A stretch of DNA of 64,000 nucleotides from Roseibium marinum (GTDB taxonomy: Bacteria > Pseudomonadota > Alphaproteobacteria > Rhizobiales > Stappiaceae), in the NCBI RefSeq assembly GCF_002906165.1, contig NZ_PPCN01000004.1, forward strand, positions 124,001-188,000, given 5' to 3'. The notes below the pieces were generated by a model, which had not been told where the DNA came from, made no database searches, and saw only the letters and a program-made list of their open reading frames with translations. The position numbers and the translations under genes are program-made. Below, in pieces: positions 21,186 through 29,759 of the stretch (its first letter is position 1; each line of letters begins with the position of its first letter).

Positions 21186-21890
21186 TTAAAGACCTATTCT
21201 CTCCTGCGCTCGCATGCTGAAATTATGGAACGAGTGCGTGATGACCGCTGCCGGATAGCCGCGAAAATGCATCATGAGACCAAAAACAATTCCAGAAATC
21301 AGCGTCTGTCTGAACTGAGGATCCCTTGGGTCCGGACTGTGCGCTCCTGCAAACAGGGTTGTGGCAATCACGCCGGAAAGTGAATGCGCGACAGGAGACG
21401 GCACGCCGAAACGCGTCAACGCAATCCCGATACCACTTTGTATTCCGAGCCTGAAGATGCCCTCCTCAAGCACAGGCGCGATAAGCTCCGTTACCGTGTC
21501 TTCATTCACCCAGAGAAGAATTTGCGGGCCCTGATTGCCCCTGTTCTTGACTGCTGTTGAAATCGCTCTTTGCGGCGCCCCAACCGTTCTCGTCAACTTG
21601 AAATAGCCCTGTGTCACGTTTTGCGGTGCCTGATCGAGCAGCCAGTCATACGCATCGGCCAAATGCCTGTGGTACCTTTGATCAATCTCCTCGGTCAGCC
21701 ATGTCGCGCCGCGAGAAACGATGGCGCCAGCCAGCGCGACTTTCGTTTGTTGCGGGAAAATATATGCGCCAACGGCAACGGAAATGATGACGCCGCTGTT
21801 TTCCACAAAAATGCGACCGGCCTTGGCGGCATAGTAGTAGAGCCCCCGCGCGCCATTACAAAACATGATGCCCATGCCATCCGGAAACAT
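21186..21890 (-). CDS. CPBP-family intramembrane metalloprotease
   Basis: The 234-residue reading starts MFPDGMGIMF at 21890, chosen because GGAGGGAAGG lies directly upstream; a 36-residue extension has no such site. The CPBP/Abi signatures are complete: EE at 142-143 with Arg147 (LEEGIFR), His184 in LFAGAHS and His219/His222 in THSFHNF. Hydrophobic segments lie near residues 30-60 and 125-225. Such proteases process prenylated or bacteriocin-related substrates in some systems; the substrate here is unknown. Base composition is lower in GC than in neighbouring genes, consistent with acquired DNA. Confidence 0.75.
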   Translation of the reverse strand: MFPDGMGIMFCNGARGLYYYAAKAGRIFVENSGVIISVAVGAYIFPQQTKVALAGAIVSRGATWLTEEIDQRYHRHLADAYDWLLDQAPQNVTQGYFKLTRTVGAPQRAISTAVKNRGNQGPQILLWVNEDTVTELIAPVLEEGIFRLGIQSGIGIALTRFGVPSPVAHSLSGVIATTLFAGAHSPDPRDPQFRQTLISGIVFGLMMHFRGYPAAVITHSFHNFSMRAQERIGL

Positions 21891-22614
21891 CACCTTCCCT
21901 CCAGCTCTCCAAAACCGACAAGGGAACTGATCTTCGCACGAGACAACAGATTGCAACTGTCTGAGGGCGCCCCCACCTGGTCGAACGCCGCAATACAATC
22001 ATAGAAGAAGGATTGAGTCGACAGCAACTCAAAGGGGAAAAGAACCAAAAGCAATAGCGACAATTAAAATCGCCCTGAGTATCGCGGTTCGCACCGCACC
22101 CGCGCTGAATTTCACATTTGCTTCACGGAGGTCTACGTTTGGTGTGCAGTCCGGTGCAATCAGGAGACGGCCGGCCGACGCTTACGGGGTCTGGCCGTGG
22201 CCGACGATTACAGCTTCAAGTACCTGACGCCGGTGAGGCCACAAATCAACCAACGGGGTCCGCGCTGAATTGGACGACAATGGGGTGGTGTGTTACGCGC
22301 TACCCTCCAGTAACGCGCAGGAAGCAGGCATCGCAAAATTCGTAGGCTTGATCGCTGCGAAGCTGTTTTTAGGCTGCGTCGAAAGTTTACACCTCGAATT
22401 TGCCGGCTATTGATTTCTAATGGAAATTTCGAATGGCAGGAAAATCGTGTGCTGCAATCCGCCCCACCCGAGCCATCCAATCTTGCGCGCGTGTTCCAGT
22501 AGCAAATGCGAGGAACGTCGGAAAACCGCGAATTATCAGCTAATCCCAGAAATACCCTTAGCGCCATCCGTTCTTGCGCGTTACAAGTCCGCGCCGTCCA
22601 ACGGCCAGCCGCTG
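21891..22614. other. Gene-free stretch, 724 bp
   Basis: No coding frame with a credible start, ribosome site and codon bias was found on either strand. Composition is patchy: AT-rich near 22000-22130 and GC-rich near 22180. No tRNA, repeat or strong hairpin was recognised. With the IS3 remnant next door it looks like decayed mobile DNA. Confidence 0.5.
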
Positions 22615-24177
22615 TCAGTCCGATTCGGCCAGGGCGTTGAACCTGTAGCGCGGACGCGAGGATGGCGGATAGGCGGTTGTGAACCAGTCCTCGATATGGC
22701 CCAGCAGGTCCTTCGTTCTGCGGCGGGCCTCCTGCTCCTGCGCATCGGGCGCCGAGTTCAGGCGGTCGGCGATCTCTTTCAGGACGGCTTGCCTGTCGAT
22801 GCAAGTGACCTTTCCCTGCGAGACGACCTTCTTTCCGCCGACAAACACTGTTTCCGCAGGCATCTGGCGCGCGCGCATCAGGAGCGCATCGACGATCGGA
22901 ATGCCGTCATCGATGAAGGGGCGTGCAATGTCGTCCCAGTCCACCAGGACGATATCGGCCGCCTTGCCCACATCGAGGCGGCCGATCCTGCCTTCAAAGC
23001 CGGTGGTCGCCGCCCCGTGTTCGCTGGCCATGCGAAACACATGCGCGGCGGAGGGCCGGAAGCTGCGCAGGCCGGGTTCGCGGTGCAGCGCCCAGACCAG
23101 CCGCATTTCCTGCAGCATGTCGCGGTCGTCGTTGATGCCCGCCTGATCGATCCCCAGCGCCACCGGAATGCGCCGCCGCAGCATGTCGTTGACCGGTGCG
23201 ACACCGCTCGCCAGCCGCAATCCGGAGCTGACGTTGTGACACACGCAACAGCCGCAGCCCGCGATCAGGTCCAGGTCTTCGTCATCCACCCAGATACCAT
23301 GGCCGAGGGTGAGGTTTTCGCCGAGACAGCCGAGATCCGCCAAATGCCGGACGGCGGATTTTCCATAGTGGCGCTGCGCGAATTCCGCCTGGAGACAGGT
23401 TTCAACCAGATGCATATGCACCTTGGAAGCGGTTTTGCGCGCCGTCTCGAAAATGGCGATCAGGGTTTTGTCGCTGCACCAGTGCAGGTTCGCGGGCGCA
23501 AGCTGCCAGGAAACACGGTCCGCATCCGATGCCGCCCAGGCCGACTTGCGATCCTCGAACCAGCGCATGTGCTCTGAAACCGGCGCTTTGCTTGCTTCCA
23601 GTTTCGGACGCCAGTATTCGGCCTCATCCTTTGGCAGCTTCTTCAGAAAAGGCGCATCATCCTCATGAACGAGTTGGTTGCGATCGCGGATCATGAAGGA
23701 AAAGGACACCCGCATGCCGATGTCCCGGTAGGCGCCGATGACGCTGTCCGACAGGGACGTCCAGTCATCGCTTGAACCGGAGAGGCCGGGATGAATGTGC
23801 AGGACGGTGGTCGTGCCGGATTCCAGCATTTCGATTGCCGAATAAAGCGTATCGAGACGGTGGCCGACGTAGCGCATGCCGCGGAACTGCGGCAGCCAGA
23901 ACTCCAGCGGACCGTAAGGCACGCCGAGCTGGAAGGGCGTCAGACCGGAATGGTGATGCCCGTTGATCAGACCGGGAAAGACAATCGCCCCGCTTCCGCC
24001 CTCCACGGGCAGATCCGGATTGGCGCGGCGCAGATCCTCGAAATCGCCGATTGCCGCGATGAGCCCGTCCCGTACGAGAACACCTCCCGCCTCGATGACT
24101 TCCCCTTCATTGTCGGCATCGACACCGGCAATGACGGCCCGCGAGCGGATCAGAAACTCGTTGGCGTCCAAGCGCAT
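22615..24177 (-). CDS. Amidohydrolase-superfamily deaminase/hydrolase
   Basis: This 520-residue metal-dependent hydrolase belongs to the TRZ/ATZ-cytosine deaminase branch. The metal ligands His74 and His76 are in GLINGHHHSG, with further candidates in HMHLVET, LGHGIWVDD and LGIDQAGINDD. The N- and C-terminal composite beta-sandwich (IVLVDW, VFVGGKKVVSQG) is complete. A GGGGAAGGGG site precedes the ATG. It lies alone between the gene-poor stretch and cyoD. The likely reaction is hydrolytic deamination of a nitrogen heterocycle; the substrate cannot be read from sequence. Confidence 0.8.
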   Translation of the reverse strand: MRLDANEFLIRSRAVIAGVDADNEGEVIEAGGVLVRDGLIAAIGDFEDLRRANPDLPVEGGSGAIVFPGLINGHHHSGLTPFQLGVPYGPLEFWLPQFRGMRYVGHRLDTLYSAIEMLESGTTTVLHIHPGLSGSSDDWTSLSDSVIGAYRDIGMRVSFSFMIRDRNQLVHEDDAPFLKKLPKDEAEYWRPKLEASKAPVSEHMRWFEDRKSAWAASDADRVSWQLAPANLHWCSDKTLIAIFETARKTASKVHMHLVETCLQAEFAQRHYGKSAVRHLADLGCLGENLTLGHGIWVDDEDLDLIAGCGCCVCHNVSSGLRLASGVAPVNDMLRRRIPVALGIDQAGINDDRDMLQEMRLVWALHREPGLRSFRPSAAHVFRMASEHGAATTGFEGRIGRLDVGKAADIVLVDWDDIARPFIDDGIPIVDALLMRARQMPAETVFVGGKKVVSQGKVTCIDRQAVLKEIADRLNSAPDAQEQEARRRTKDLLGHIEDWFTTAYPPSSRPRYRFNALAESD

Positions 24178-24222
24178 GCCCCTTCCCCGTTAGCTGATGA
24201 GGCGACACCGCCCCTTCGTGCC

Positions 24223-24264
24223 AAAAGGCCGTTCGGGCTGACAAGCCTCTTCTGGCGGACGGCC
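24223..24264 (-). terminator. Terminator after cyoD
   Basis: Two bp past the cyoD stop, the minus strand folds GGCCGT with ACGGCC around an inner GGCT/AGCC hairpin and then runs into TTTTGG. This would end the cyoABCD transcript before the amidohydrolase gene. Confidence 0.6.
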
Positions 24265-24265
24265 C

Positions 24266-24571
24266 TCACATCATCCGGTGATGCAGGTCGAACATGATCC
24301 ACAGGCTGCCGCCGACCATGATGACGATCAGGACGGCTGCGAAGCCGAGGAAGAACAGGTTTTCCGCCGGCGTCGATTTCAGGTCCAGGTGCAGGAAGAA
24401 CACGAGATGCACCAGCACCTGCAGGATGGCGGCGACCGCGATGATCGCGTAGACGGCCATGCCTGTCAGGAGGCCGCCCCAGACGATGCCGAAGGGGATG
24501 GCCGTCAGGACGATCGCCAGGACAAACCCGGTGAGATAGGTCGAGACGCTGCGTTCGGCGGAGTGGTTCAT
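24266..24571 (-). CDS. cyoD: Cytochrome o ubiquinol oxidase subunit IV
   Basis: This 101-residue protein has three membrane spans (about residues 12-33, 38-62 and 72-93), the usual layout of CyoD. The conserved HLVFFLHLD motif is present, followed by a short C-terminal tail (FDLHHRMM). It supports assembly of the bo3-type terminal oxidase in the inner membrane. It is the last gene of cyoABCD, 11 bp after cyoC. No heme O synthase gene (cyoE) follows, so it must be elsewhere. Confidence 0.95.
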   Translation of the reverse strand: MNHSAERSVSTYLTGFVLAIVLTAIPFGIVWGGLLTGMAVYAIIAVAAILQVLVHLVFFLHLDLKSTPAENLFFLGFAAVLIVIMVGGSLWIMFDLHHRMM

Positions 24572-24582
24572 TGTCGTGGCTC

Positions 24583-25197
24583 CTACATGACGCCGGGCAG
24601 GTAAACGACCGAGAAGATCCCGATCCAGACGATGTCGAGAAAATGCCAGAAGAGGCCGAGCCGCAGCAGTCGCGAGCGCACCGGCGGCGTCAGGCCCTTC
24701 AGCGGTATCTGGACGATCATCGCCAGGATGCCGAGCGAGCCGAAGGTGACATGCAGGCCGTGTGTGCCGACCAGCGTGAAAAAGGCACTCAGGAAACCGC
24801 TGACCTCAGGCCCCGCGCCCTTGGCGATCATGCCGCGAAATTCCATCATCTCCATCGCCAGGAAGGCGAGCCCGAGCAGGAGGGTCACCACCAGCCACAT
24901 GATGACACGGCCGCTGAGCCCTTTCGCCATGGCGATGGTCGCCATGCCGAAGGTCAGGCTGGAGATCAGCAGCAATGCCGTTTCCCCCGCCGTATGACGA
25001 AGATCGAAAACGTCTTTCGATGTCGGGCCGGCGGCGGAATTTTTCGACAGCACCACATAGGTCGCGAACAGCAGCGCGAAGATGATCGCGTCCGTCATCA
25101 GATAGACCCAGAAACCGAATTCCCGCGAGCGCAGGGATATCTTCTCTTCCTCTTCGAGGAGGTCGCTTGCCGTCCCCATCACAGCCGTCTCTGTCAT
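24583..25197 (-). CDS. cyoC: Cytochrome o ubiquinol oxidase subunit III
   Basis: This 204-residue heme-copper oxidase subunit III has five predicted membrane spans. The first span contains EFGFWVYLMTDAIIFALLF, and LVGTHGLHVTFG carries the conserved His pair region. It has no cofactors of its own and stabilises subunit I. The start codon overlaps the cyoB stop (TAATG), indicating translational coupling. Confidence 0.96.
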   Translation of the reverse strand: MTETAVMGTASDLLEEEEKISLRSREFGFWVYLMTDAIIFALLFATYVVLSKNSAAGPTSKDVFDLRHTAGETALLLISSLTFGMATIAMAKGLSGRVIMWLVVTLLLGLAFLAMEMMEFRGMIAKGAGPEVSGFLSAFFTLVGTHGLHVTFGSLGILAMIVQIPLKGLTPPVRSRLLRLGLFWHFLDIVWIGIFSVVYLPGVM

Positions 25198-27239
25198 TAC
25201 GCCCTCCCCGGCAGGATTTCGCCCGAAGCCGGGCCGACCGGCAGAAAATCGCGCATGTCATGCAGGTCCGCCGGCGTGATCTGCTCGAGCCGGGCCTTTT
25301 CCATCCGTTCGACCTCGGCGGCCGGCAGGATGTAATCGCTGTCATCGTCGAAGGCGCGGATGCCGATGCACACAAGGACAAGCACCAGGCACAGCGCCGC
25401 GAGCCACCAGATGTACCAGACCATGGCAAAGCCGAGCACGAAGGCCAGCCCTCCGAGGATCGGCCCCAACCCCGTACTCTTCGGCATGACGATATCCTCG
25501 TAGCGGTCCGGCACCTGATAGGCGGTTCCGCGGATCTTCATGTCGTGGAAGGCGTCGATGTCGTCGACCACCGGCAGGACCGCGAAGTTGTAAGGCGCGG
25601 GAGGTGAGGAGGTCGCCCATTCCAGGGTGCGTCCGTTCCACGGATCGCCGGTGATGTCGCGCGCCGAGCCCCACTTCTTCGCCGAGACATAGAGCTGCAC
25701 GGCGATGCAGGCGATGCCGCACAGGACACAAAGGGCCCCGAGCCCCGCGACGATCAGGTAGGGCTGCCAGGTCGGATCGGCATAATGCTCCATGCGCCGG
25801 CTCATGCCCAGGAAGCCGAGCACATAGAGCGGCATGAAGGCGAGATAGAAGCCGATGAACCAGAACCAGAAGGAGCGGATGCCCCATTTGACGTCCAGCT
25901 TGAAACCGAACGCCTTCGGGAACCAGTAGTTCATCCCGGCGAAATAGCCGAACAGGGCGCCGGGAATGAGCATGTTGTGAAAATGCGCCACCAGGAACGT
26001 CGAATTGTGCATCAGGTAGTCGGCGGGCGGCAGGGCCAGCAGAACGCCGGTCACGCCGCCGATCACGAAGGTCACCATGAAGCCGATGGTGAACACCATG
26101 GCGGGGTGAAACTCGATGCGGCCCCGGTACAGGGTGAACAGCCAGTCGAAGATCTTCACGCCCGTCGGCACCGCGATGATCATCGTGGCGATGCCGAACA
26201 CCGCGTTCACATTGGACGACGAGCCCATGGTGAAGAAGTGGTGCAGCCAGACGGTGAAGGACAGCAGCGCGATGCAGGCGGTCGCATAGACAAGCGACGT
26301 GTAACCGAACAGCCGTTTGCGGGAGAAGGTCGCCACCACTTCGGAAAAGATGCCGAAGGCCGGCAGGATCAGGATATAGACTTCCGGATGTCCCCAGATC
26401 CACAGCAGGTTGGCGAACATCATCATGTTGCCGCCGTCGCCGTTGGTGAAGAAGTGGAAGCCGAGCGTGCGGTCAAGGGTGAGCTGGGCCGCGACGACCG
26501 TCAGGCCGGGAAAGGCGAAGGCGATCAGGATCGACGCGCACAGCGCCGTCCAGGTGAACAGCGGCATGCGCATGAAGTTCATGCCCGGACAGCGGTTCTT
26601 GAAGATGGTGACGATGAAATTGATACCGGAGAGCGTGCTGCCGACTCCGCTGACGATCAGCGCCCAGAGCCAGTAGTCCACGCCGACGCCGGGACTGTAT
26701 TCGATCCCCGAATAGGGCGGATAGCCCGTCCAGCCGGCCTGCGAGAACTTGCCGACCACCAGCGAGACCAGCACCAGCCCGGCCCCCGCGGCCGTCAGCC
26801 ACAGACTGACGGAGTTGAGGAACGGAAAGGCGACGTCCCGCGCGCCGATCTGCTGCGGCACGACGATATTGATGAGCCCGGTCAGGAACGGCATGGCCAC
26901 GAAGAAGATCATGATCGTGCCGTGCGAGGAAAAGATCTGCTCGAAATGCTCGGGCGGCAGATAGCCGTCGTTGTTCAGAGCGAAAGCCTGCTGCGCCCGC
27001 ATCATGAGCGCATCGACAAAGCCGCGCACCAGCATCACCAGCGACAGCACCACATACATGATGCCGATCTTCTTGTGATCGACACTGGTCAGCCAGTCCG
27101 TCCACAGCACCTTCCAGGCGCGCAGATAGGTGACAAGCAGGAACACCGCGACACCGCCGCCGATAGTGACGCCGGCCCCGCCCATGGCGACCCAGGAATA
27201 AAACGGCAACGCGTCGACAGTCAGACGTCCCAGCATCAT
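25197..27239 (-). CDS. cyoB: Cytochrome o ubiquinol oxidase subunit I
   Basis: This 680-residue catalytic subunit oxidises ubiquinol, reduces O2 and pumps protons. CuB and heme ligands are visible: [16 protein letters not shown] (His and cross-linked Tyr), [10 protein letters not shown] (His-His) and [11 protein letters not shown] (the two heme histidines). About 15 membrane spans are predicted, with the extra N- and C-terminal helices typical of CyoB rather than aa3 oxidases. It overlaps cyoA by 4 bp (ATGA) and cyoC by 1 bp. Confidence 0.98.
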   Translation of the reverse strand: MMLGRLTVDALPFYSWVAMGGAGVTIGGGVAVFLLVTYLRAWKVLWTDWLTSVDHKKIGIMYVVLSLVMLVRGFVDALMMRAQQAFALNNDGYLPPEHFEQIFSSHGTIMIFFVAMPFLTGLINIVVPQQIGARDVAFPFLNSVSLWLTAAGAGLVLVSLVVGKFSQAGWTGYPPYSGIEYSPGVGVDYWLWALIVSGVGSTLSGINFIVTIFKNRCPGMNFMRMPLFTWTALCASILIAFAFPGLTVVAAQLTLDRTLGFHFFTNGDGGNMMMFANLLWIWGHPEVYILILPAFGIFSEVVATFSRKRLFGYTSLVYATACIALLSFTVWLHHFFTMGSSSNVNAVFGIATMIIAVPTGVKIFDWLFTLYRGRIEFHPAMVFTIGFMVTFVIGGVTGVLLALPPADYLMHNSTFLVAHFHNMLIPGALFGYFAGMNYWFPKAFGFKLDVKWGIRSFWFWFIGFYLAFMPLYVLGFLGMSRRMEHYADPTWQPYLIVAGLGALCVLCGIACIAVQLYVSAKKWGSARDITGDPWNGRTLEWATSSPPAPYNFAVLPVVDDIDAFHDMKIRGTAYQVPDRYEDIVMPKSTGLGPILGGLAFVLGFAMVWYIWWLAALCLVLVLVCIGIRAFDDDSDYILPAAEVERMEKARLEQITPADLHDMRDFLPVGPASGEILPGRA

Positions 27240-28165
27240 GCAGCCCCCCGGCAGATCAGTTCGGCCGCTTCACTTTCGTACGGGCCCATAATCGGCGCGT
27301 ATTTGCGCAGGATGATTTCGAAGAGCTTCGCTTCGGTTGACGAATAATAGCTCACCGGATTGGCCACGCTCTTCTTGTGAAGCTCCAGATAGGTCTTCGC
27401 GTCGAGCACGCCCGGCGATGCGGCGACCTTTTCCTTCCAGGCCGTGAAATCGCTTTCGTTCAAGGCGTGCGCCTTGAAATGCTGATCGGAAAACCCGCCG
27501 CCTGAATACATCGTGTTGCGTCCCGTGAAGACACCCGGCCCGTCGGCCAGGAGATTGAGCTCGGAGCGCATGCCCGCCATGGCATAGATCTGCCCGCCGA
27601 GCGCCGGGATCATCAGGGAGTTCATCACCGTATCGGAGGTGATTTCGATGGAAAGCGGGCGGTCCGCGGGAAAGGCAAGTTCATTGACGCTGGCGATACC
27701 CAGTTCCGGATAGACAAACAGCCACTTCCAGTCGAGCGCCACCGCCTGCACCCTGAAGGCCGGCTTGTCGGAGACCAGGGGCTTGTAGGGATCGAACTCA
27801 TGGGTCCGGGTCCACACCAGCGTACCGAGCACGACGACGATGGCGCCCGGAACCAGCCAGACAACCGCTTCGACAATCCATGACCCGTCCCAGTCCGGCA
27901 TATAGACAGCGCCGTTCTTGCGCTTCCTGTAGCGCCAGGCGAAGAAAAGCGTCAGGACGATCGCCGGGATGGCGACGATCATCATTATTGCGAAGGCGGT
28001 GAAAAGAAGGTCCCTTTCGGCCAGCGCGATCGGTCCCTTCGGAAAGAGGACCGGCGCATCGGACAGGGCGCAGCCCTGCAGCAGGCTGCCGGCGGCCAGA
28101 AGCAGGACGACCGCGAGAGGCCTCGAAGAACGGCGGACCGACCGTCCGGAATTTGCTTCGATCAT
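27236..28165 (-). CDS. cyoA: Cytochrome o ubiquinol oxidase subunit II
   Basis: This 309-residue lipoprotein subunit has a signal sequence ending in the lipobox LLQGC, making Cys32 the lipidated residue. Two membrane spans (about 48-70 and 95-115) precede a periplasmic cupredoxin domain. The CuA-binding cysteines of cytochrome c oxidases are absent ([20 protein letters not shown] region), which marks a quinol oxidase. GGGGGAG lies just before the ATG. It is the first gene of cyoABCD. The 367-bp upstream gap holds the repeats at 28190 and 28430 but no gene. Confidence 0.96.
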   Translation of the reverse strand: MIEANSGRSVRRSSRPLAVVLLLAAGSLLQGCALSDAPVLFPKGPIALAERDLLFTAFAIMMIVAIPAIVLTLFFAWRYRKRKNGAVYMPDWDGSWIVEAVVWLVPGAIVVVLGTLVWTRTHEFDPYKPLVSDKPAFRVQAVALDWKWLFVYPELGIASVNELAFPADRPLSIEITSDTVMNSLMIPALGGQIYAMAGMRSELNLLADGPGVFTGRNTMYSGGGFSDQHFKAHALNESDFTAWKEKVAASPGVLDAKTYLELHKKSVANPVSYYSSTEAKLFEIILRKYAPIMGPYESEAAELICRGAA

Positions 28166-28189
28166 TTCTCCCCCCCCTTGGATCAGGCT

Positions 28190-28222
28190 GCTTTCATGCA
28201 GGTTCGCATGAAAGCAGAAAAG
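28190..28222 (+). repeat. Interspersed repeat copy, upstream of cyoA
   Basis: GCTTTCATGC and GCATGAAAGC form a perfect 10-bp inverted repeat around AGGTTC, followed by AGAAAAG. The right arm plus tail (GCATGAAAGCAGAAAAG) recurs exactly at 28431-28447. It lies 25 bp upstream of the cyoA start and could overlap the promoter or leader. Confidence 0.65.
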
Positions 28223-28429
28223 CGACCGGTTTTAGACGTCTAAAGCATCTGATCTGCGTTCTTGTGAACACAGGTGGCTCCAGGACAGGCCGAAGACGAT
28301 CTCGTTTACTCGAAAACTCAGGGAGACGCGGCGGCACTGCACATGATCGGAATACAATCGGCATGAAGCGCCGAGGGAATCGTTTGACTGACTGGCAAAA
28401 GCCTAGATCAACCTCCGTCCATTTGGAAC

Positions 28430-28463
28430 CGCATGAAAGCAGAAAAGTTGATCGATCCTAAAG
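28430..28463 (+). repeat. Interspersed repeat copy between cyoA and the deaminase-like gene
   Basis: CGCATGAAAGCAGAAAAG followed by TTGATCGATCCTAAAG. The first part repeats 28205-28222 exactly; the second matches the copy in the tuf leader (16414-16460, minus strand) with few changes. The left palindrome arm is missing here. Confidence 0.65.
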
Positions 28464-28532
28464 CGATAGCCCGCCTTGTCCGCTTTCGGGTCGGCGCGGA
28501 ATGCTTCCCGAGTCCCACCCCTATGTTCCGCT

Positions 28533-29759
28533 CTATGTTCCGGGTGCGAAAATCCGGGCGGGTGCGTGCTCGAAGGTCATGCGCCCGCTTTTCATGCCCC
28601 AGAGCGGACGGACGATTTCCGACACGACCTGCATCCCGCATTCGGCGGGCAGCGCAACGAAAGTCGCCTCCTCCCCCACCTCGATACCGCGTGCGTGGTT
28701 GATCAGGCGTCCCGGAGCGGAGGTGACCATGTCGAAACAGGCTTGCAGTTCCGATTCCGTACCGAGCTGATGGATGTTGGCGTAAAGGTTGGCCATGCGG
28801 GAGAGTGAACAGTCACCGTAAGGGGTGAACGGATTGAGCACATTATTCGTCGCCACCGTGCAGCAGACGCCGTGTTGATGAAAGACATGCGCCGGCGCGA
28901 CACCGCGCGGCACAAGGTGATCGCTGTCCCTGCCCATCAGGAACAGATCGGTGGAGGGCAGAACCGTCAGGGCGATGCCGGCGTCTTTCAGGATAGTCAC
29001 TACCTCCATGAGTTGAGGTTCGGGCATAGCCGACAGTTTGGTTACATGCCCGATGGCCACCCGTCCCTGCCAGCCGTGCGCTACGGTCTGCCGCGCGATC
29101 TCGTCCAGGTGCCGCCACTTCGGATCCAGGTCGAAGTCGAGATGGAAATCGAGATCCACGTCGAACCGCCTGGCCATCTCGAACAGGATGGCGATCTGGG
29201 CATTCGGGTCGCTGTCGGTGTAGGGACAGCCGCCAAGCAGATCCGCGCCGTTCGCGAGCGCCTCCTCCAGCAATTCCCCGGTGCCCGGGTTGTTGGTGAG
29301 ACCTTCCTGCGGAAAGACGCAGATCTGAAGGTCCAGTGCCCATGCGAACTCCCGCTTGAGCTGCAACACCGCCTCAAAGCCCATGAGCCCGATGCCCGGA
29401 TCGATTTCGACATGGGTCCGGATCGCGTTGGTTCCCTGCACGATGGCCTTTTCAAGGACCTTCCTGCCCCGGTCATGGATATCCGTGCGCGTAAAGGATT
29501 TCTTCGCCTCTCCGACCGAGGCGATGGCCCCTTCCAGCGTGCCGGTCTGGTTGTGGCATTTATCCAGTATGCACGCCTTGTCGAGATGAAGATGGCTTTC
29601 CACGAAACCGGGGATAAGCATGGCTCCATTGCCTTCCAGGGTTGTCACCCCTCCGCCGAGGTCCGAGCCGATATCGCTGATGCGCTCGCCGGAGACGGCA
29701 ATGTCGACGGTCCGCGCCTTGTTGCCGATGCGGACATTGCGGATAACAAGCGCACTCAC
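28533..29759 (-). CDS. Cytosine-deaminase-like amidohydrolase
   Basis: This 408-residue protein resembles CodA-type deaminases. The metal-binding ESHLHLDKACI (His56, His58) follows the N-terminal beta-sandwich. THVEID, DFHLDFDLD and IGHVTKL supply further ligands, and PSTDLFLMGRDSDHLVPRG is the Asp-containing C-terminal metal segment. The start overlaps the stop of the transporter fusion by 4 bp, so its substrate is probably what the transporter imports, such as a pyrimidine, creatinine or related N-heterocycle. The substrate is inference. It ends the cluster. Confidence 0.85.
   Translation of the reverse strand: MSALVIRNVRIGNKARTVDIAVSGERISDIGSDLGGGVTTLEGNGAMLIPGFVESHLHLDKACILDKCHNQTGTLEGAIASVGEAKKSFTRTDIHDRGRKVLEKAIVQGTNAIRTHVEIDPGIGLMGFEAVLQLKREFAWALDLQICVFPQEGLTNNPGTGELLEEALANGADLLGGCPYTDSDPNAQIAILFEMARRFDVDLDFHLDFDLDPKWRHLDEIARQTVAHGWQGRVAIGHVTKLSAMPEPQLMEVVTILKDAGIALTVLPSTDLFLMGRDSDHLVPRGVAPAHVFHQHGVCCTVATNNVLNPFTPYGDCSLSRMANLYANIHQLGTESELQACFDMVTSAPGRLINHARGIEVGEEATFVALPAECGMQVVSEIVRPLWGMKSGRMTFEHAPARIFAPGT

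Noticed and set aside
28190..28463. Possible CRISPR-like repeats
   Set aside because: Only two partial direct copies with about 200 bp between them, no regular spacing and no cas genes.
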